From positions 1 through 64,000 of the IMG/VR virus record IMGVR_UViG_3300029309_000008: DNA of 64,000 nucleotides; one strand, given 5' to 3'. Below the pieces are notes generated by a model that saw nothing but the letters and a program-made list of their open reading frames with translations, made no database searches and had not been told where the DNA came from. This DNA comes from a virus. A program made the position numbers and the translations under genes. Shown in pieces: positions 1-6,058 of the stretch (position 1 is the stretch's first letter; every line of letters starts with the position of its first letter).

Positions 1-61
1 TATTTTCAAAATTCTCATTTCTTTATCACGCTTTTTGCGTAAAAACAAAATCCCCGCCCCC

Positions 62-79
62 AACATTGTGCACAATGCA
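62..79. other. 12-bp perfect palindrome in the left-edge noncoding DNA
   Basis: ATTGTGCACAAT at 66-77 is a perfect palindrome in the gene-poor first 145 bases. It could be a protein-binding site, but nothing around it says which. Any gene it controls may lie left of the window. Confidence 0.25.
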
Positions 80-105
80 TTTATAGGGACAGGGATTACA
101 AGTTA

Positions 106-132
106 AAACCCTACCCCAAAGGGTAGGGCACA
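106..132 (-). terminator. Terminator of the 146-517 gene
   Basis: On the minus strand the sequence forms CCCTACCC, a TTTG loop and GGGTAGGG, followed by TTTTAA. It lies 14 bases past the stop codon of the leftward 146-517 gene. The stem is perfect over eight pairs; the U tract is short. Confidence 0.7.
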
Positions 133-145
133 TGAACAAACAACC

Positions 146-517
146 CTATTCTTTTAATTGGTCTTCAATGTTCTCAATTACTCCTTCAGAGAATTGTCTC
201 CTTTCTTCCACCTCGATAAGACTCTTTGGAACTTTTCCCACTATGCCTATCATGTTAGCACCCATGTACTTAAGGCTATCTGACGTATCTTCGAATTGCC
301 AACCTATGCAAGTAAGCATGTCCATAAAGGCTTCAAAGATAAGTGGCTTTGGCCCTTCTGAAATGTCATCAACGTCAAAGAGGAATAGCATCTTTTGGGG
401 AGTCAATAATAGCATCTCAAAAGGAATGAAATGCGCTTCTAAATGATTGCAAGAATGTTCTATTGCTTTTGGGAATCGTCTGCTAATTTCTAATAAAGTT
501 TTTTGTCTGTTTGTCAT
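146..517 (-). CDS. Hypothetical protein, 123 aa
   Basis: I do not recognise this family. The product is a mixed alpha/beta protein of 123 residues without a signal peptide, membrane segment or metal motif. The middle is hydrophobic (residues about 34-50, with FLFDVDD), and the C-terminus is acidic and helical (VEERRQFSEGVIENIEDQLKE region). The gene is the last of the leftward genes here. It is preceded by a leader (522-540) that is also found ahead of the genes at 570, 983 and 1303, and it is followed by a terminator hairpin. It is probably an early accessory gene of the phage. Confidence 0.7.
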   Translation of the reverse strand: MTNRQKTLLEISRRFPKAIEHSCNHLEAHFIPFEMLLLTPQKMLFLFDVDDISEGPKPLIFEAFMDMLTCIGWQFEDTSDSLKYMGANMIGIVGKVPKSLIEVEERRQFSEGVIENIEDQLKE

Positions 518-543
518 AATAAAAAATAAAAGGGTTTAAACAT

Positions 544-561
544 GCCCTCCTTTCGGAGGGC
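544..561 (-). terminator. GNRA hairpin after the 570-725 gene
   Basis: On the minus strand GCCCTCC-GAAA-GGAGGGC forms seven perfect pairs closed by a GAAA tetraloop, eight bases past the stop of the 570-725 gene. No U tract follows, so it may stabilise or punctuate the mRNA rather than end transcription. Similar hairpins lie at 957-974 and 1276-1293. Confidence 0.6.
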
Positions 562-569
562 TTTACTAC

Positions 570-725
570 TTACCAACCAAGTTTATCTTCTTTTAGTTGG
601 TCAATTTGGAGGTTAATTTCCACCTCGTTTTCATCGACCTCTGCCCAATCAAAGGACTTGAGTTCGTCCTGCTCCTGCTTCACTTGTTTAGGAGTTGGAT
701 TGTAATTGATGTTATCGTCTGCCAT
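570..725 (-). CDS. Small acidic hypothetical protein, 51 aa
   Basis: This gene was read directly from the sequence. The ATG at 725 follows an A/T-rich leader (aaaaattaaagggttaaa on the plus strand, 730-746) that matches the leaders of its neighbours, and the TAA is at 570-572. The product is acidic and helical, rich in D, E, K and Q, with an N-terminal MADDNINYNPTPKQVKQEQD stretch and no cysteines or membrane segment. Two promoter candidates lie upstream (780-811 and 874-905), and a GAAA hairpin lies downstream. The function is unknown. The self-contained promoter-leader-gene-hairpin layout supports a real, expressed gene. Confidence 0.65.
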   Translation of the reverse strand: MADDNINYNPTPKQVKQEQDELKSFDWAEVDENEVEINLQIDQLKEDKLGW

Positions 726-764
726 CGTTAAAAATTAAAGGGTTAAAAAATATGACTGCTTTCG

Positions 765-779
765 TAGTCGTTGACTACT
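765..779 (-). promoter_or_regulatory. Leader hairpin ahead of the 570-725 gene
   Basis: GTAGTC-AAC-GACTAC on the minus strand lies between the predicted start of transcription and the gene, with a T run shortly after it (about 745-751). It could protect the 5' end or act as an attenuator; the sequence does not decide between these. Confidence 0.35.
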
Positions 780-811
780 CAAAGATAAAACGAATAATTA
801 AACTATCCAAA
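780..811 (-). promoter_or_regulatory. Bacteroidota-type promoter, leftward
   Basis: The minus strand reads TTTG, exactly 20 bases, TATCTTTG. This is a full match to the Bacteroidota vegetative promoter (TTTG at -33, TAnnTTTG at -7). The -33 box is part of AATTTGGATA, which recurs at 6500-6511 and 897-906. It points to the 570-725 gene. Confidence 0.6.
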
Positions 812-873
812 TTAAATTGTGTTAAAATTCGTTAACAAAATTATCAGCCTATCCTATATAAGGAACGCACACG

Positions 874-905
874 CACGTATACAAAAAAAATTCAACATAT
901 CCAAA
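874..905 (-). promoter_or_regulatory. Second leftward promoter candidate
   Basis: On the minus strand AATTTGGATATG contains TTTG followed after exactly 20 bases by TATACGTG. The -33 half matches the site at 780-811; the -7 half matches only at TA and the last two bases. It is probably a tandem upstream promoter of the same unit. The rest of the gap 726-982 shows nothing else. Confidence 0.35.
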
Positions 906-956
906 TTTTTTATGTCATTTTTTTTTCTTTACCTCTGATTGATTCTTTATCACGAT

Positions 957-974
957 ACCCACCTTTCGGTGGGC
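957..974 (-). terminator. GNRA hairpin after the 983-1246 gene
   Basis: The minus strand reads GCCCACC-GAAA-GGTGGGT, a strong stem with a GAAA tetraloop eight bases past the stop of the 983-1246 gene. It has no U tract. It belongs to the same family as the hairpins at 544-561 and 1276-1293. Confidence 0.6.
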
Positions 975-982
975 ACGTGAAC

Positions 983-1246
983 CTAATCCCATGTGTAGGT
1001 CTTGTCAGTTGGGGCTTCGCCTCCTTTTAGCCAAGACCTAACGTCAGCATAGTAAGGTCTCTGACGATGTTCTCCGATATGCGAACAAAAAGCATCATTC
1101 ACAATCGAAACATCTTCTCCATCAGCAACGTGTGCCATTTGAAAATGAGTGGAATCTATCTTCTTAAGATAGTAACGATACGGAAGGGTAGGTCTACCTT
1201 CCAAGATGTAAATGCCAGTGACATTTGGGTTTAAAGCATTTTCCAT
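983..1246 (-). CDS. Hypothetical protein, 87 aa
   Basis: The product is a soluble 87-residue protein with a probable beta-rich N-terminal half (TGIYILEGRPTLPYRYYLKK, then an amphipathic strand FQMAHVAD) and a C-terminus rich in aromatic residues and histidine. There is no signal peptide or known motif. The start at 1246 follows the shared leader (aaaaaaggtttaaaggtg, plus strand 1250-1266), and a GAAA hairpin follows the gene. It is one of a group of small leftward genes that look like host-takeover or accessory genes, but no function can be assigned. Confidence 0.65.
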   Translation of the reverse strand: MENALNPNVTGIYILEGRPTLPYRYYLKKIDSTHFQMAHVADGEDVSIVNDAFCSHIGEHRQRPYYADVRSWLKGGEAPTDKTYTWD

Positions 1247-1266
1247 TTGAAAAAAGGTTTAAAGGT

Positions 1267-1293
1267 GAAAAAAATGCCCTCCCTTCGGAGGGC
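1267..1293 (-). terminator. Intrinsic terminator after the 1303-1503 gene
   Basis: On the minus strand a GCCCTC/GAGGGC stem (1276-1293) with a CGAA-type loop is followed by ATTTTTTTC. This is the best intrinsic terminator of the left-end hairpin family because it has a seven-base U tract. Confidence 0.75.
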
Positions 1294-1302
1294 TTGGGTT
1301 AA

Positions 1303-1503
1303 TTACTTTTTGTAGTGTTGACAGACAAAGAATAGCGAAGTTGCTATGGCTTGATAAATGAGCGCACCGATTGGATGTATTGGTGACACTAAGTCTGCAG
1401 TGGTAAACAATTCACATACAAATATTGCAGTGAAAGTAAAGGCTAATATCTGTGCTGATACGCCAAATGAAAATGCTAATTGATACTTTAGTTTGTTCAT
1501 CAT
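1303..1503 (-). CDS. Small membrane protein, 66 aa
   Basis: The 66-residue product is hydrophobic, with two predicted membrane segments: about residues 8-30 (LAFSFGVSAQILAFTFTAIF) and 43-60 (HPIGALIYQAIATSLFFV). It ends in a basic tail (HYKK). Two methionines open the gene and either may be the start. The shared leader (plus strand 1504-1522) lies directly upstream, and an intrinsic terminator lies downstream. Two-helix phage proteins of this size include holins, superinfection-exclusion proteins and envelope modifiers; nothing here chooses among them. Confidence 0.6.
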   Translation of the reverse strand: MMNKLKYQLAFSFGVSAQILAFTFTAIFVCELFTTADLVSPIHPIGALIYQAIATSLFFVCQHYKK

Positions 1504-1530
1504 AAAAATTAAAAGGTTAAAGAATAAAGG

Positions 1531-1998
1531 TTAAAGGTTAAAGTGTTCGTATGCTTTGAGAATTAGGTTTCGTAGTTGCTTTTTACTGATGTACCCCTTG
1601 TCAGCGTGTTTGTGACAAGTAGGACAAACCACAGCAATATTAGTCTTAGGGTCATTCGCTACCTTTACCTTAGTAGTCTTAGGCAAAGAAGATAGTGAGT
1701 CAATGTGATGTAATTCTTTACAATCATCATATTCATCATAACCACAAACTACGCAAGGCGTTGAAAGTAGAAAGGCATTGACCTTTCGATTGTGATGTCT
1801 AACGTTAGGAAATGAATACTCAGCCAACGTTCGCTCTGAGGGGTCAACGTATGCTGTAGTAACCTCAGTTTTAAGGTATCCAATGTGAGAGTTAGCACAT
1901 TGTCTTGAACAATACTTAGTGCGCTTATCTTTTACAACGTTGTTACAAGTTGGGTTAAAGCAAGTCTTAGTAGTAGTAGTACACATAATTCGTTTCAT
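1531..1998 (-). CDS. HNH homing-type endonuclease
   Basis: The product is an HNH nuclease of 155 residues. The N-terminus has a zinc-binding treble clef with C13, C18, C30 and C34 (CFNPTCNN, YCSRQC). The catalytic part has C82xxC85, then ELHHID around H97-H98, and closes with NIAVVCPTCHKHADKG (C125xxC128-H129). This is the order expected of a beta-beta-alpha-metal nuclease with a structural zinc. Such genes are usually free-standing homing endonucleases that nick phage DNA and spread themselves. It stands alone between a 66-residue membrane gene and a gene-free stretch. M5 is an alternative start. Confidence 0.85.
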   Translation of the reverse strand: MKRIMCTTTTKTCFNPTCNNVVKDKRTKYCSRQCANSHIGYLKTEVTTAYVDPSERTLAEYSFPNVRHHNRKVNAFLLSTPCVVCGYDEYDDCKELHHIDSLSSLPKTTKVKVANDPKTNIAVVCPTCHKHADKGYISKKQLRNLILKAYEHFNL

Positions 1999-2410
1999 TG
2001 TTATAAATACAAGTTATAACAAAGAATTGAGAATACCAAATATTAGATAAATTAATTTAAGGTATATATTATATATGTATATCATACCTATATATAATAG
2101 ATGACAGCGACATCCAGCGACAGCTTAGAAAGAAAGATACATCACATTAGATACATATCTATCTATACATACCTACCCTTGAACATGTACCAAAAGACAG
2201 ATGATTACCTACTACATACCCACCACCAAAAAAAACAAGCGACAAAAAAACGTTTCTAAAATTTACAGGGGGGTACAACAAAATTTTTACAAAAAAAAAT
2301 TTGTAATATATAATACTTACACCCGCAACCTCTGTGTACTCTTAGAGGGCGGGGGTCAATATATTTAGAATATGGGGTGGGGGCTGAGTTTAAAATTAAA
2401 CGAAGGGGAC
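1999..2410. other. Gene-free, low-complexity stretch
   Basis: No convincing reading frame lies here on either strand. The stretch contains an alternating TA tract (about 2064-2100), pyrimidine/purine-biased tracts with repeated TACATACC-like words (2150-2222), a G6 run at 2270-2275, an A9/T run and a G-rich segment (2347-2385). It sits between a self-standing HNH gene and the end of the long leftward operon. It may hold the HNH gene's promoter, replication or packaging signals, or nothing. Confidence 0.4.
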
Positions 2411-2440
2411 TAAAAAAACACCCCCCACTAGGGAGGGTGC
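2411..2440 (-). terminator. Intrinsic terminator of the long leftward operon
   Basis: The minus strand reads CACCCTCCC, loop TAGT, GGGGGGTG, then TTTTTTTAG. The stem is strong with one G-U pair, and the U tract has seven residues. It lies 30 bases past the stop of the 2470-2757 gene and marks the end of the operon that starts near 10450. Confidence 0.8.
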
Positions 2441-2469
2441 AACCTAAATAACGATGGGACTATTAATGG

Positions 2470-2757
2470 TTATCGTTTGGAGCGTTTTCTTTTTTTCTTA
2501 TTAGCGTTTGCTATAGCTGCTCCTCTTCTTCTGTTAGCCTTTCGTGTGGTAACTGCTAAGTTCTTCTTAGAGTTAGTCCCTCCTCTCGAAAGGGGCCTCT
2601 TATGGTCTACCTCTTTGCCATCTCCCTTTTTGAGACGGCCTTCCTTTGTAAGAATACGTCTGGCTTTGTTGCGTTCCGAGCGTTGAGCAACTGCCTTCTT
2701 AGAACCCCAGTATTTCTTGTAGTTCTTCTTATTGTATTCTTTACTGTTCGTAGCCAT
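2470..2757 (-). CDS. HNH-like basic DNA-binding protein
   Basis: The product is 95 residues and extremely basic. The central EVDHKRPLSRGGTNSKKNLA followed by NRRRG (residues about 48-77) matches the beta-beta-alpha core of phage HNH proteins: D-H, then G-G-x-N, then N-L and a second N. The usual paired zinc cysteines are absent. The tail is a run of K and R. It may be a minimal HNH nuclease or a DNA-binding protein derived from one. It is the last gene of the leftward operon. Confidence 0.65.
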   Translation of the reverse strand: MATNSKEYNKKNYKKYWGSKKAVAQRSERNKARRILTKEGRLKKGDGKEVDHKRPLSRGGTNSKKNLAVTTRKANRRRGAAIANANKKKRKRSKR

Positions 2758-2850
2758 GGGTGTAGATTAACCCTGGATAGAAGGTTGAGTCTACGGTGTA
2801 GATTAGCCTATCAAGCTCCAGGGTATTGTTTGAGGTGGATATATGGTCCA

Positions 2851-3024
2851 CTACCTCTTCTTAGTACTTCTATGTACCTTTTGAATAGGGAAGTCTGCGA
2901 ACTTAGACGAACCCGTGTGCTTTTTATATCCAGTTGAAGGGTCCTTCATTAGCTTGAGGGAGCCTCCTTTACCTTTCATCCAGTGAAACCCCTTGGGTGC
3001 TGGAACTCTTTTCTTATCTGCCAT
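2851..3024 (-). CDS. Small basic protein, 57 aa
   Basis: This gene was read directly from the sequence: ATG at 3024, TAG at 2851-2853. The product starts MADKKRVPAPKGFHWM and continues with many K, G and S residues (MKGKGGSLKLMKDP, then KKHTG) to an end in STKKR. It lies two bases beyond the neighbouring 3027-3434 gene in the same operon, so the frame is well supported by context. The composition suggests binding to nucleic acid or an acidic partner. From memory, similar short KG-rich proteins occur in other phages of aquatic Bacteroidota; I cannot name a family. Confidence 0.7.
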   Translation of the reverse strand: MADKKRVPAPKGFHWMKGKGGSLKLMKDPSTGYKKHTGSSKFADFPIQKVHRSTKKR

Positions 3025-3026
3025 AA

Positions 3027-3434
3027 TTATTTCTTTTTACTTGCGGTTACTTTACTTTCTCCTTTGGTAACAGTGACATCAGTGTCAGTTACATCAACTT
3101 GCATCGGGTCATCTTCCTTGTCAGACAGCTCTTGAATTAGACTTTTAATTATTTCTAATTCAGGCTTCTCCTCTTTTTCCTTTGCCCCAACGATGTGTTG
3201 TAGTATGCCAATAAGAGCCATAGCTGCTGTAGATACAAGACCTATAACAGCAGTTAAAGCACCTCCTTCTAAAAACTGAGAGCTAATGACACCTATCACT
3301 ACTAATATTGTTATATAGTTTATAGCGTTTTTGCCTAAGTGCTTAGATGCTATCTCTTTCGCAGTGCTTTCTGCGTGTATTTTATCAATCTCTATCTTTG
3401 CTAAGATTTCTTCTTTTAATGTTTCTTTGCTCAT
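3027..3434 (-). CDS. Two-helix membrane protein, possible holin
   Basis: The product has 135 residues: a charged N-terminal helix (1-35), two adjacent membrane segments at about 38-55 (AINYITILVVIGVISSQFL) and 59-80 (ALTAVIGLVSTAAMALIGIL), and an acidic, then threonine/valine/lysine-rich C-terminal tail. Two close helices with both ends probably on the same side fit a class II-like holin, but the long soluble ends are unusual. A second candidate, more holin-like in size, is at 5816-6058. It is in the leftward operon, between two very short basic genes. Confidence 0.5.
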   Translation of the reverse strand: MSKETLKEEILAKIEIDKIHAESTAKEIASKHLGKNAINYITILVVIGVISSQFLEGGALTAVIGLVSTAAMALIGILQHIVGAKEKEEKPELEIIKSLIQELSDKEDDPMQVDVTDTDVTVTKGESKVTASKKK

Positions 3435-3436
3435 TA

Positions 3437-3562
3437 TTACTTGTTTCTGCTTTTAAAATAATTTATTTGTCTTTCTCTCTCTTCCGCTTTCTTTTTACTT
3501 CTAAAGGTACCGAGAACGTCTCCTTTCTTTGAGTATAACTTCCACACATTTTTATTTGGCAT
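3437..3562 (-). CDS. Small basic protein, 41 aa
   Basis: The reading frame is open further upstream, but the likely start is the ATG at 3562, because the upstream part is atypical and overlaps noncoding repeats. The product begins MPNKNVWKLYSKKGDVLG and ends in a helix with many K, E and R residues (KKKAEERERQINYFKSRNK). The pattern 'lysine/tyrosine strand, GDVLGTF, charged helix' suggests a small beta-hairpin plus helix. The function is unknown. It sits two bases from the 3027-3434 gene in the same operon. Confidence 0.6.
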   Translation of the reverse strand: MPNKNVWKLYSKKGDVLGTFRSKKKAEERERQINYFKSRNK

Positions 3563-3719
3563 CTTCCGTATCACTGTTCTATATTTATTGTTATTGTAAC
3601 TACAAATAAAAATAGTTCTGCAGTATACCAATGCACCACATCTGTGGGAGCCAAGCACTGCCAACCCAAAGCACATCTATTGTGGGGCCAATGAAGAGAT
3701 ATATCTATACTCCAGTCTC
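3563..3719. other. Noncoding gap with an imperfect direct repeat
   Basis: This is a rare real gap inside the leftward operon and is richer in GC than its surroundings. On the minus strand TTGGCCCCACAATAGATGTG (about 3674-3693) recurs imperfectly as TTGGCTCCCACAGATGTGG (about 3638-3656). I could not fold a tRNA or other known RNA. It may carry a structured RNA, a processing site, or the remains of a deleted gene. Confidence 0.35.
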
Positions 3720-4073
3720 TCATCGTTCAAATAGTTTTTCAAAAGGTATAAGGACTATATTACTTGTGTTATTGTCCCCTCCTTTGACTTTTCTAGCAAA
3801 CTTTGATTTGCAAAGTTCTTTCAATCGTTCTGTGGTTACAAGAACTATAGTATCTTTCTTGCCTCCCTCAACAATTGCAAACCATTCTGCTTCTGTCGTT
3901 GATATTCCAGAATACTTTCCTCGACTAGCATACTCCACGGCTATATTATTAGTGTCTGCTAGTTGAAAATCGGTTTTTACCTCGATTTTTTTGTCTGACA
4001 AAAGATTGCCTAATGTTTCCTCGCCAATTTTACCCAGCTCAAGGTCGTATTTAAAGTCAGAGTTATAATTCAT
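3720..4073 (-). CDS. PD-(D/E)XK-like nuclease
   Basis: The 117-residue product resembles small archaeal- and phage-type resolvase or VRR-like nucleases: an N-terminal helix with GKIGEE (residues 14-19), then KKIEVKTDFQ with E-V-K (about 31-33) in place of the E-x-K catalytic step, then NIAVEYASRGKYSGISTTEA, the long strand and loop typical of this fold, and a C-terminal helix. The acid usually found before the ExK step is probably D29 or a neighbour; I cannot confirm it. A role in processing branched or replicating DNA would fit RecA in the same operon. The stop overlaps no other gene; the start overlaps the end of the next gene upstream by four bases. Confidence 0.6.
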   Translation of the reverse strand: MNYNSDFKYDLELGKIGEETLGNLLSDKKIEVKTDFQLADTNNIAVEYASRGKYSGISTTEAEWFAIVEGGKKDTIVLVTTERLKELCKSKFARKVKGGDNNTSNIVLIPFEKLFER

Positions 4074-4372
4074 TTCTTTGTTGGTTTACCGTGCTTCCTT
4101 CTCACACTGTTTTTACCCTTCTTGAAGATGTCAACCACCTTATCTTTTCCCATAACCTTAGCACGTTGTTCGCCAACGGTTAAGATTTGTATTTTCCTGG
4201 CGAAAGACTTGCTGCTGTTCTTGACTTTCTTTACAGTGTCTCTAGCATCCTTCTGCGTAGCAAACTTTATACGAACAGTATCTTTTGGATTTTCATCCGT
4301 ATAAAGCCTTCTACCAGAACCTTTAGGCTTCTTGCCAGTCCCTACTTTAGGGTCTTTCTTTTTTCTCGGCAT
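4070..4372 (-). CDS. Basic hypothetical protein, 100 aa
   Basis: The N-terminus (residues 1-25) is a Lys/Gly-rich disordered arm. A compact region follows (TVRIKFATQKDARDTVKKVK), then a helix with ARKIQILTVGEQRAKVMGK, and a K/R-rich tail. There is no catalytic motif. From memory, similar basic proteins with the 'ARKIQILT..EQRAK' core are found in several aquatic phages, always without a function. It overlaps the nuclease-like gene at 3720-4073 by ATGA-type coupling, so the two are probably made together. A nucleic-acid-binding role is a guess from charge alone. Confidence 0.6.
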   Translation of the reverse strand: MPRKKKDPKVGTGKKPKGSGRRLYTDENPKDTVRIKFATQKDARDTVKKVKNSSKSFARKIQILTVGEQRAKVMGKDKVVDIFKKGKNSVRRKHGKPTKK

Positions 4373-4374
4373 GA

Positions 4375-5079
4375 TTAAGGTACAACCTGTCTGTTAAAAG
4401 AAACAATTCCATCAGTAATTTTACCTGATGTAACGACTGAAAGAAATCCTCCACACTCAGGTAAAACAGTTTTTGCTTTTTCTTTTGTGTAAACAGGTAA
4501 CGAAGCCAATACTTGGCTAAGTTTTATGTATCCTTTTGGAAGATTGCAGTTTCTATATAGAATTTGTTCTTTTTTAATTGCAATATCAAAGTAAGGTACC
4601 TTCTTTTCCACCGCACCATTATTATTGGAACCAAAATTACCAGTTACTAACCGTAAGTCTCCACCAGCTGCCGAAAGATAAGGGTCGCATTTTTTAAGTC
4701 CGTCCCCTACAGCAGCTGCTTCAGTAGCGTATACAGGCAAACTTCCGTAAACAGATGTAAACCTTACATAACCATTTGGTATTTGGCAACCATACTTTAC
4801 AACTTCTTCTTGAGGAATAGCAATGTCAAGAGCATTTGTAAAGTCTCTATCTCCTGTTCCTGTACCCCCTGTACCCCCTGTACCCAAAATAGCAATAGAG
4901 TTAATGCTACCAAGTGAATACATATCACAGTCTCTTAGGCCTGCTGCTCTTGCCTCTGCCTCATTTTTAAATGCAGGTAATCTTGCTATCACTGAGCTTA
5001 ATCTTACGTACCCTGCAGGTACAGCACATCCGTGCTTGACTAGGTTTTCTTTTTTAATCGATATATCGTAACTAGGCAT
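4375..5079 (-). CDS. Protein of three two-cysteine repeat domains
   Basis: The 234-residue product is three copies of one domain of about 60 residues: residues 1-66, about 78-145 and about 160-225. Each copy starts with [FY]DI[AS]I.KE, has a first cysteine in K.GC or RNC, then P.GY[VI][RK], L/F..V...LP.[FY], and ends with a second cysteine (DCD, KCD, ECG). The first two copies are joined by a Gly/Thr linker encoded by a tandem repeat (4856-4885). The same domain forms the whole 67-residue protein at 24945-25148 and the N-terminus of the fibre at 27836-29023. Those are structural genes on the other strand, so this is probably a virion or fibre-related protein lying among early-side genes. No catalytic residues are seen. 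Confidence 0.75.
   Translation of the reverse strand: MPSYDISIKKENLVKHGCAVPAGYVRLSSVIARLPAFKNEAEARAAGLRDCDMYSLGSINSIAILGTGGTGGTGTGDRDFTNALDIAIPQEEVVKYGCQIPNGYVRFTSVYGSLPVYATEAAAVGDGLKKCDPYLSAAGGDLRLVTGNFGSNNNGAVEKKVPYFDIAIKKEQILYRNCNLPKGYIKLSQVLASLPVYTKEKAKTVLPECGGFLSVVTSGKITDGIVSFNRQVVP
4856..4885. repeat. Short tandem repeat coding a Gly/Thr linker
   Basis: The unit CCTGTACCC is repeated about three times on the plus strand with small variations and codes Gly-Thr-Gly-Gly-Thr-Gly on the minus strand. It separates the first and second domains of the three-domain protein. Slippage would change linker length in steps of three residues without a frameshift. Confidence 0.6.
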
Positions 5080-5103
5080 TATTTCTCGTTTTTAATTTTA
5101 TTT

Positions 5104-5823
5104 TTAGTCATTTTCAGCTTCCCATTCAAGCTGTTCTTTTAATTCATTTAATGCTTCGGTTAGACCTTTGCTTCCTTCAGCGTATTGTTCAAGGCTATCT
5201 GTCCATTTTGTGTTAAACCATCCAAGGTTTACAATAAATCCTTTCCCATTAGTACTTCCACCACCATCGTCTTCTAATTCTTTACCATCATAGTAGAGCT
5301 TTTCTACAAACTCTCCAAAGTTAGTTTCAAGTATTCCAGCAGAAAGTTTTTTATCATCAAACTCTTCTCCTTCTTCAAGCTCTAGAGTCCAAGTATTTAT
5401 CCATCCCTTCTCTTGGCTCATACAAGCTATTACAGGAACGTAATCCTCTTCAGTGAGCTCTGCATACAAATTATCCCAATCAGGCTCCTCAGTATCAAAG
5501 AAACCGCCTTCTCGGCCCCATAAGAATTGATGTTCTATCTCTCTTTCTTCTTCGGTGTCTGTGTCTATCAAAGTTAAGCTCCCCTCAGCATGGCTACCAT
5601 AAAAATGTAAGATATCGTCTAGGTCGTGCCAGTATTTGTCCTCGCCACCAATCATATGTGGAATGGAATCGTTTTCGTTTTCCTCCCACCCTTCAAGAAT
5701 ATAAGACTCAATCTCCTCTGGGTCCTTATATTTCCAATAATTACAAAATTCTTGAGAAATTTTTCCTATTGTTATTTCTCCTCCGTATCGGTTACCTACA
5801 ATAGTGTAAACTTTTTTACTCAT
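5104..5823 (-). CDS. Acidic hypothetical protein, 239 aa
   Basis: I do not recognise this protein. It is strongly acidic and rich in W, Y, D and E. It begins with a strand-like MSKKVYTIVGNRYGGEITIG, continues with YGSHAEGSLTLIDTDTEEER, a W/G-rich centre (FLWGREGGFFD), another strand-rich section (VPVIACMSQEKGWINTWTLEL) and ends in a helix (LTEALNELKEQLEWEAEND). No signal peptide or metal site is visible. The composition would suit a DNA-mimic or inhibitor protein, but that is speculation. Its start overlaps the stop of the holin-like gene at 5816-6058 by eight bases, which suggests coupled translation in the leftward operon. Confidence 0.6.
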   Translation of the reverse strand: MSKKVYTIVGNRYGGEITIGKISQEFCNYWKYKDPEEIESYILEGWEENENDSIPHMIGGEDKYWHDLDDILHFYGSHAEGSLTLIDTDTEEEREIEHQFLWGREGGFFDTEEPDWDNLYAELTEEDYVPVIACMSQEKGWINTWTLELEEGEEFDDKKLSAGILETNFGEFVEKLYYDGKELEDDGGGSTNGKGFIVNLGWFNTKWTDSLEQYAEGSKGLTEALNELKEQLEWEAEND

Positions 5824-6058
5824 GGTTTTGGTTTTTTCTTTTACTAATTATTTCGGAAAACTTTTCAGATGCTGTAAATCCTAGTCCTGCCATAACTATC
5901 CATTGCAAAGATTCAAACATATGTTGCTCTACAGTGTAATCGCAAAATAAATTTGATGTAAAAGCAATTAACATAAAAAGTAAACACATGGCTGTGACTA
6001 CTCTTTTAGAAGATACCTCGCCTCCCTCTGAAAACATTCCTTTAAAAAAATTCTTCAT
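5816..6058 (-). CDS. Holin-like membrane protein, 80 aa
   Basis: The product has 80 residues: a short amphipathic N-terminus (MKNFFKGMFSEGGEVSSKR), a membrane segment at about 21-38 (VVTAMCLLFMLIAFTSNLF), a loop with VEQHMFESLQ, a second segment at about 53-65 (WIVMAGLGFTAS), and a basic tail (SKRKNQNHE). Length and topology are those of small phage holins, and the 'GGEVSSKR...GLGFTASEKFSE' pattern is, from memory, common in phages of Bacteroidota, where it is often called a holin. Its ATG overlaps the TGA of a 24-residue membrane peptide gene immediately upstream. Confidence 0.6.
   Translation of the reverse strand: MKNFFKGMFSEGGEVSSKRVVTAMCLLFMLIAFTSNLFCDYTVEQHMFESLQWIVMAGLGFTASEKFSEIISKRKNQNHE

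Noticed and set aside
132-446. Plus-strand reading frame opposite the first leftward gene
   Set aside because: It overlaps the minus-strand gene fully, starts in a terminator, and has the composition of an antisense frame.
2477-2937. Plus-strand reading frames opposite the basic leftward genes
   Set aside because: They are antisense shadows of Lys/Arg-rich coding sequence; the minus-strand frames fit the operon and have recognisable protein patterns.
3437-3676. Longer 79-aa form of the small basic protein
   Set aside because: The upstream 38 residues cover the GC-richer repeat region and have atypical composition; the internal ATG at 3562 gives a clean 41-aa protein.
3600-3720. Possible tRNA gene on the minus strand (stretch with TGGTGCATTGGTATAC)
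   Set aside because: No T-arm GGTTCRA sequence and no matching acceptor stem could be found on either strand.
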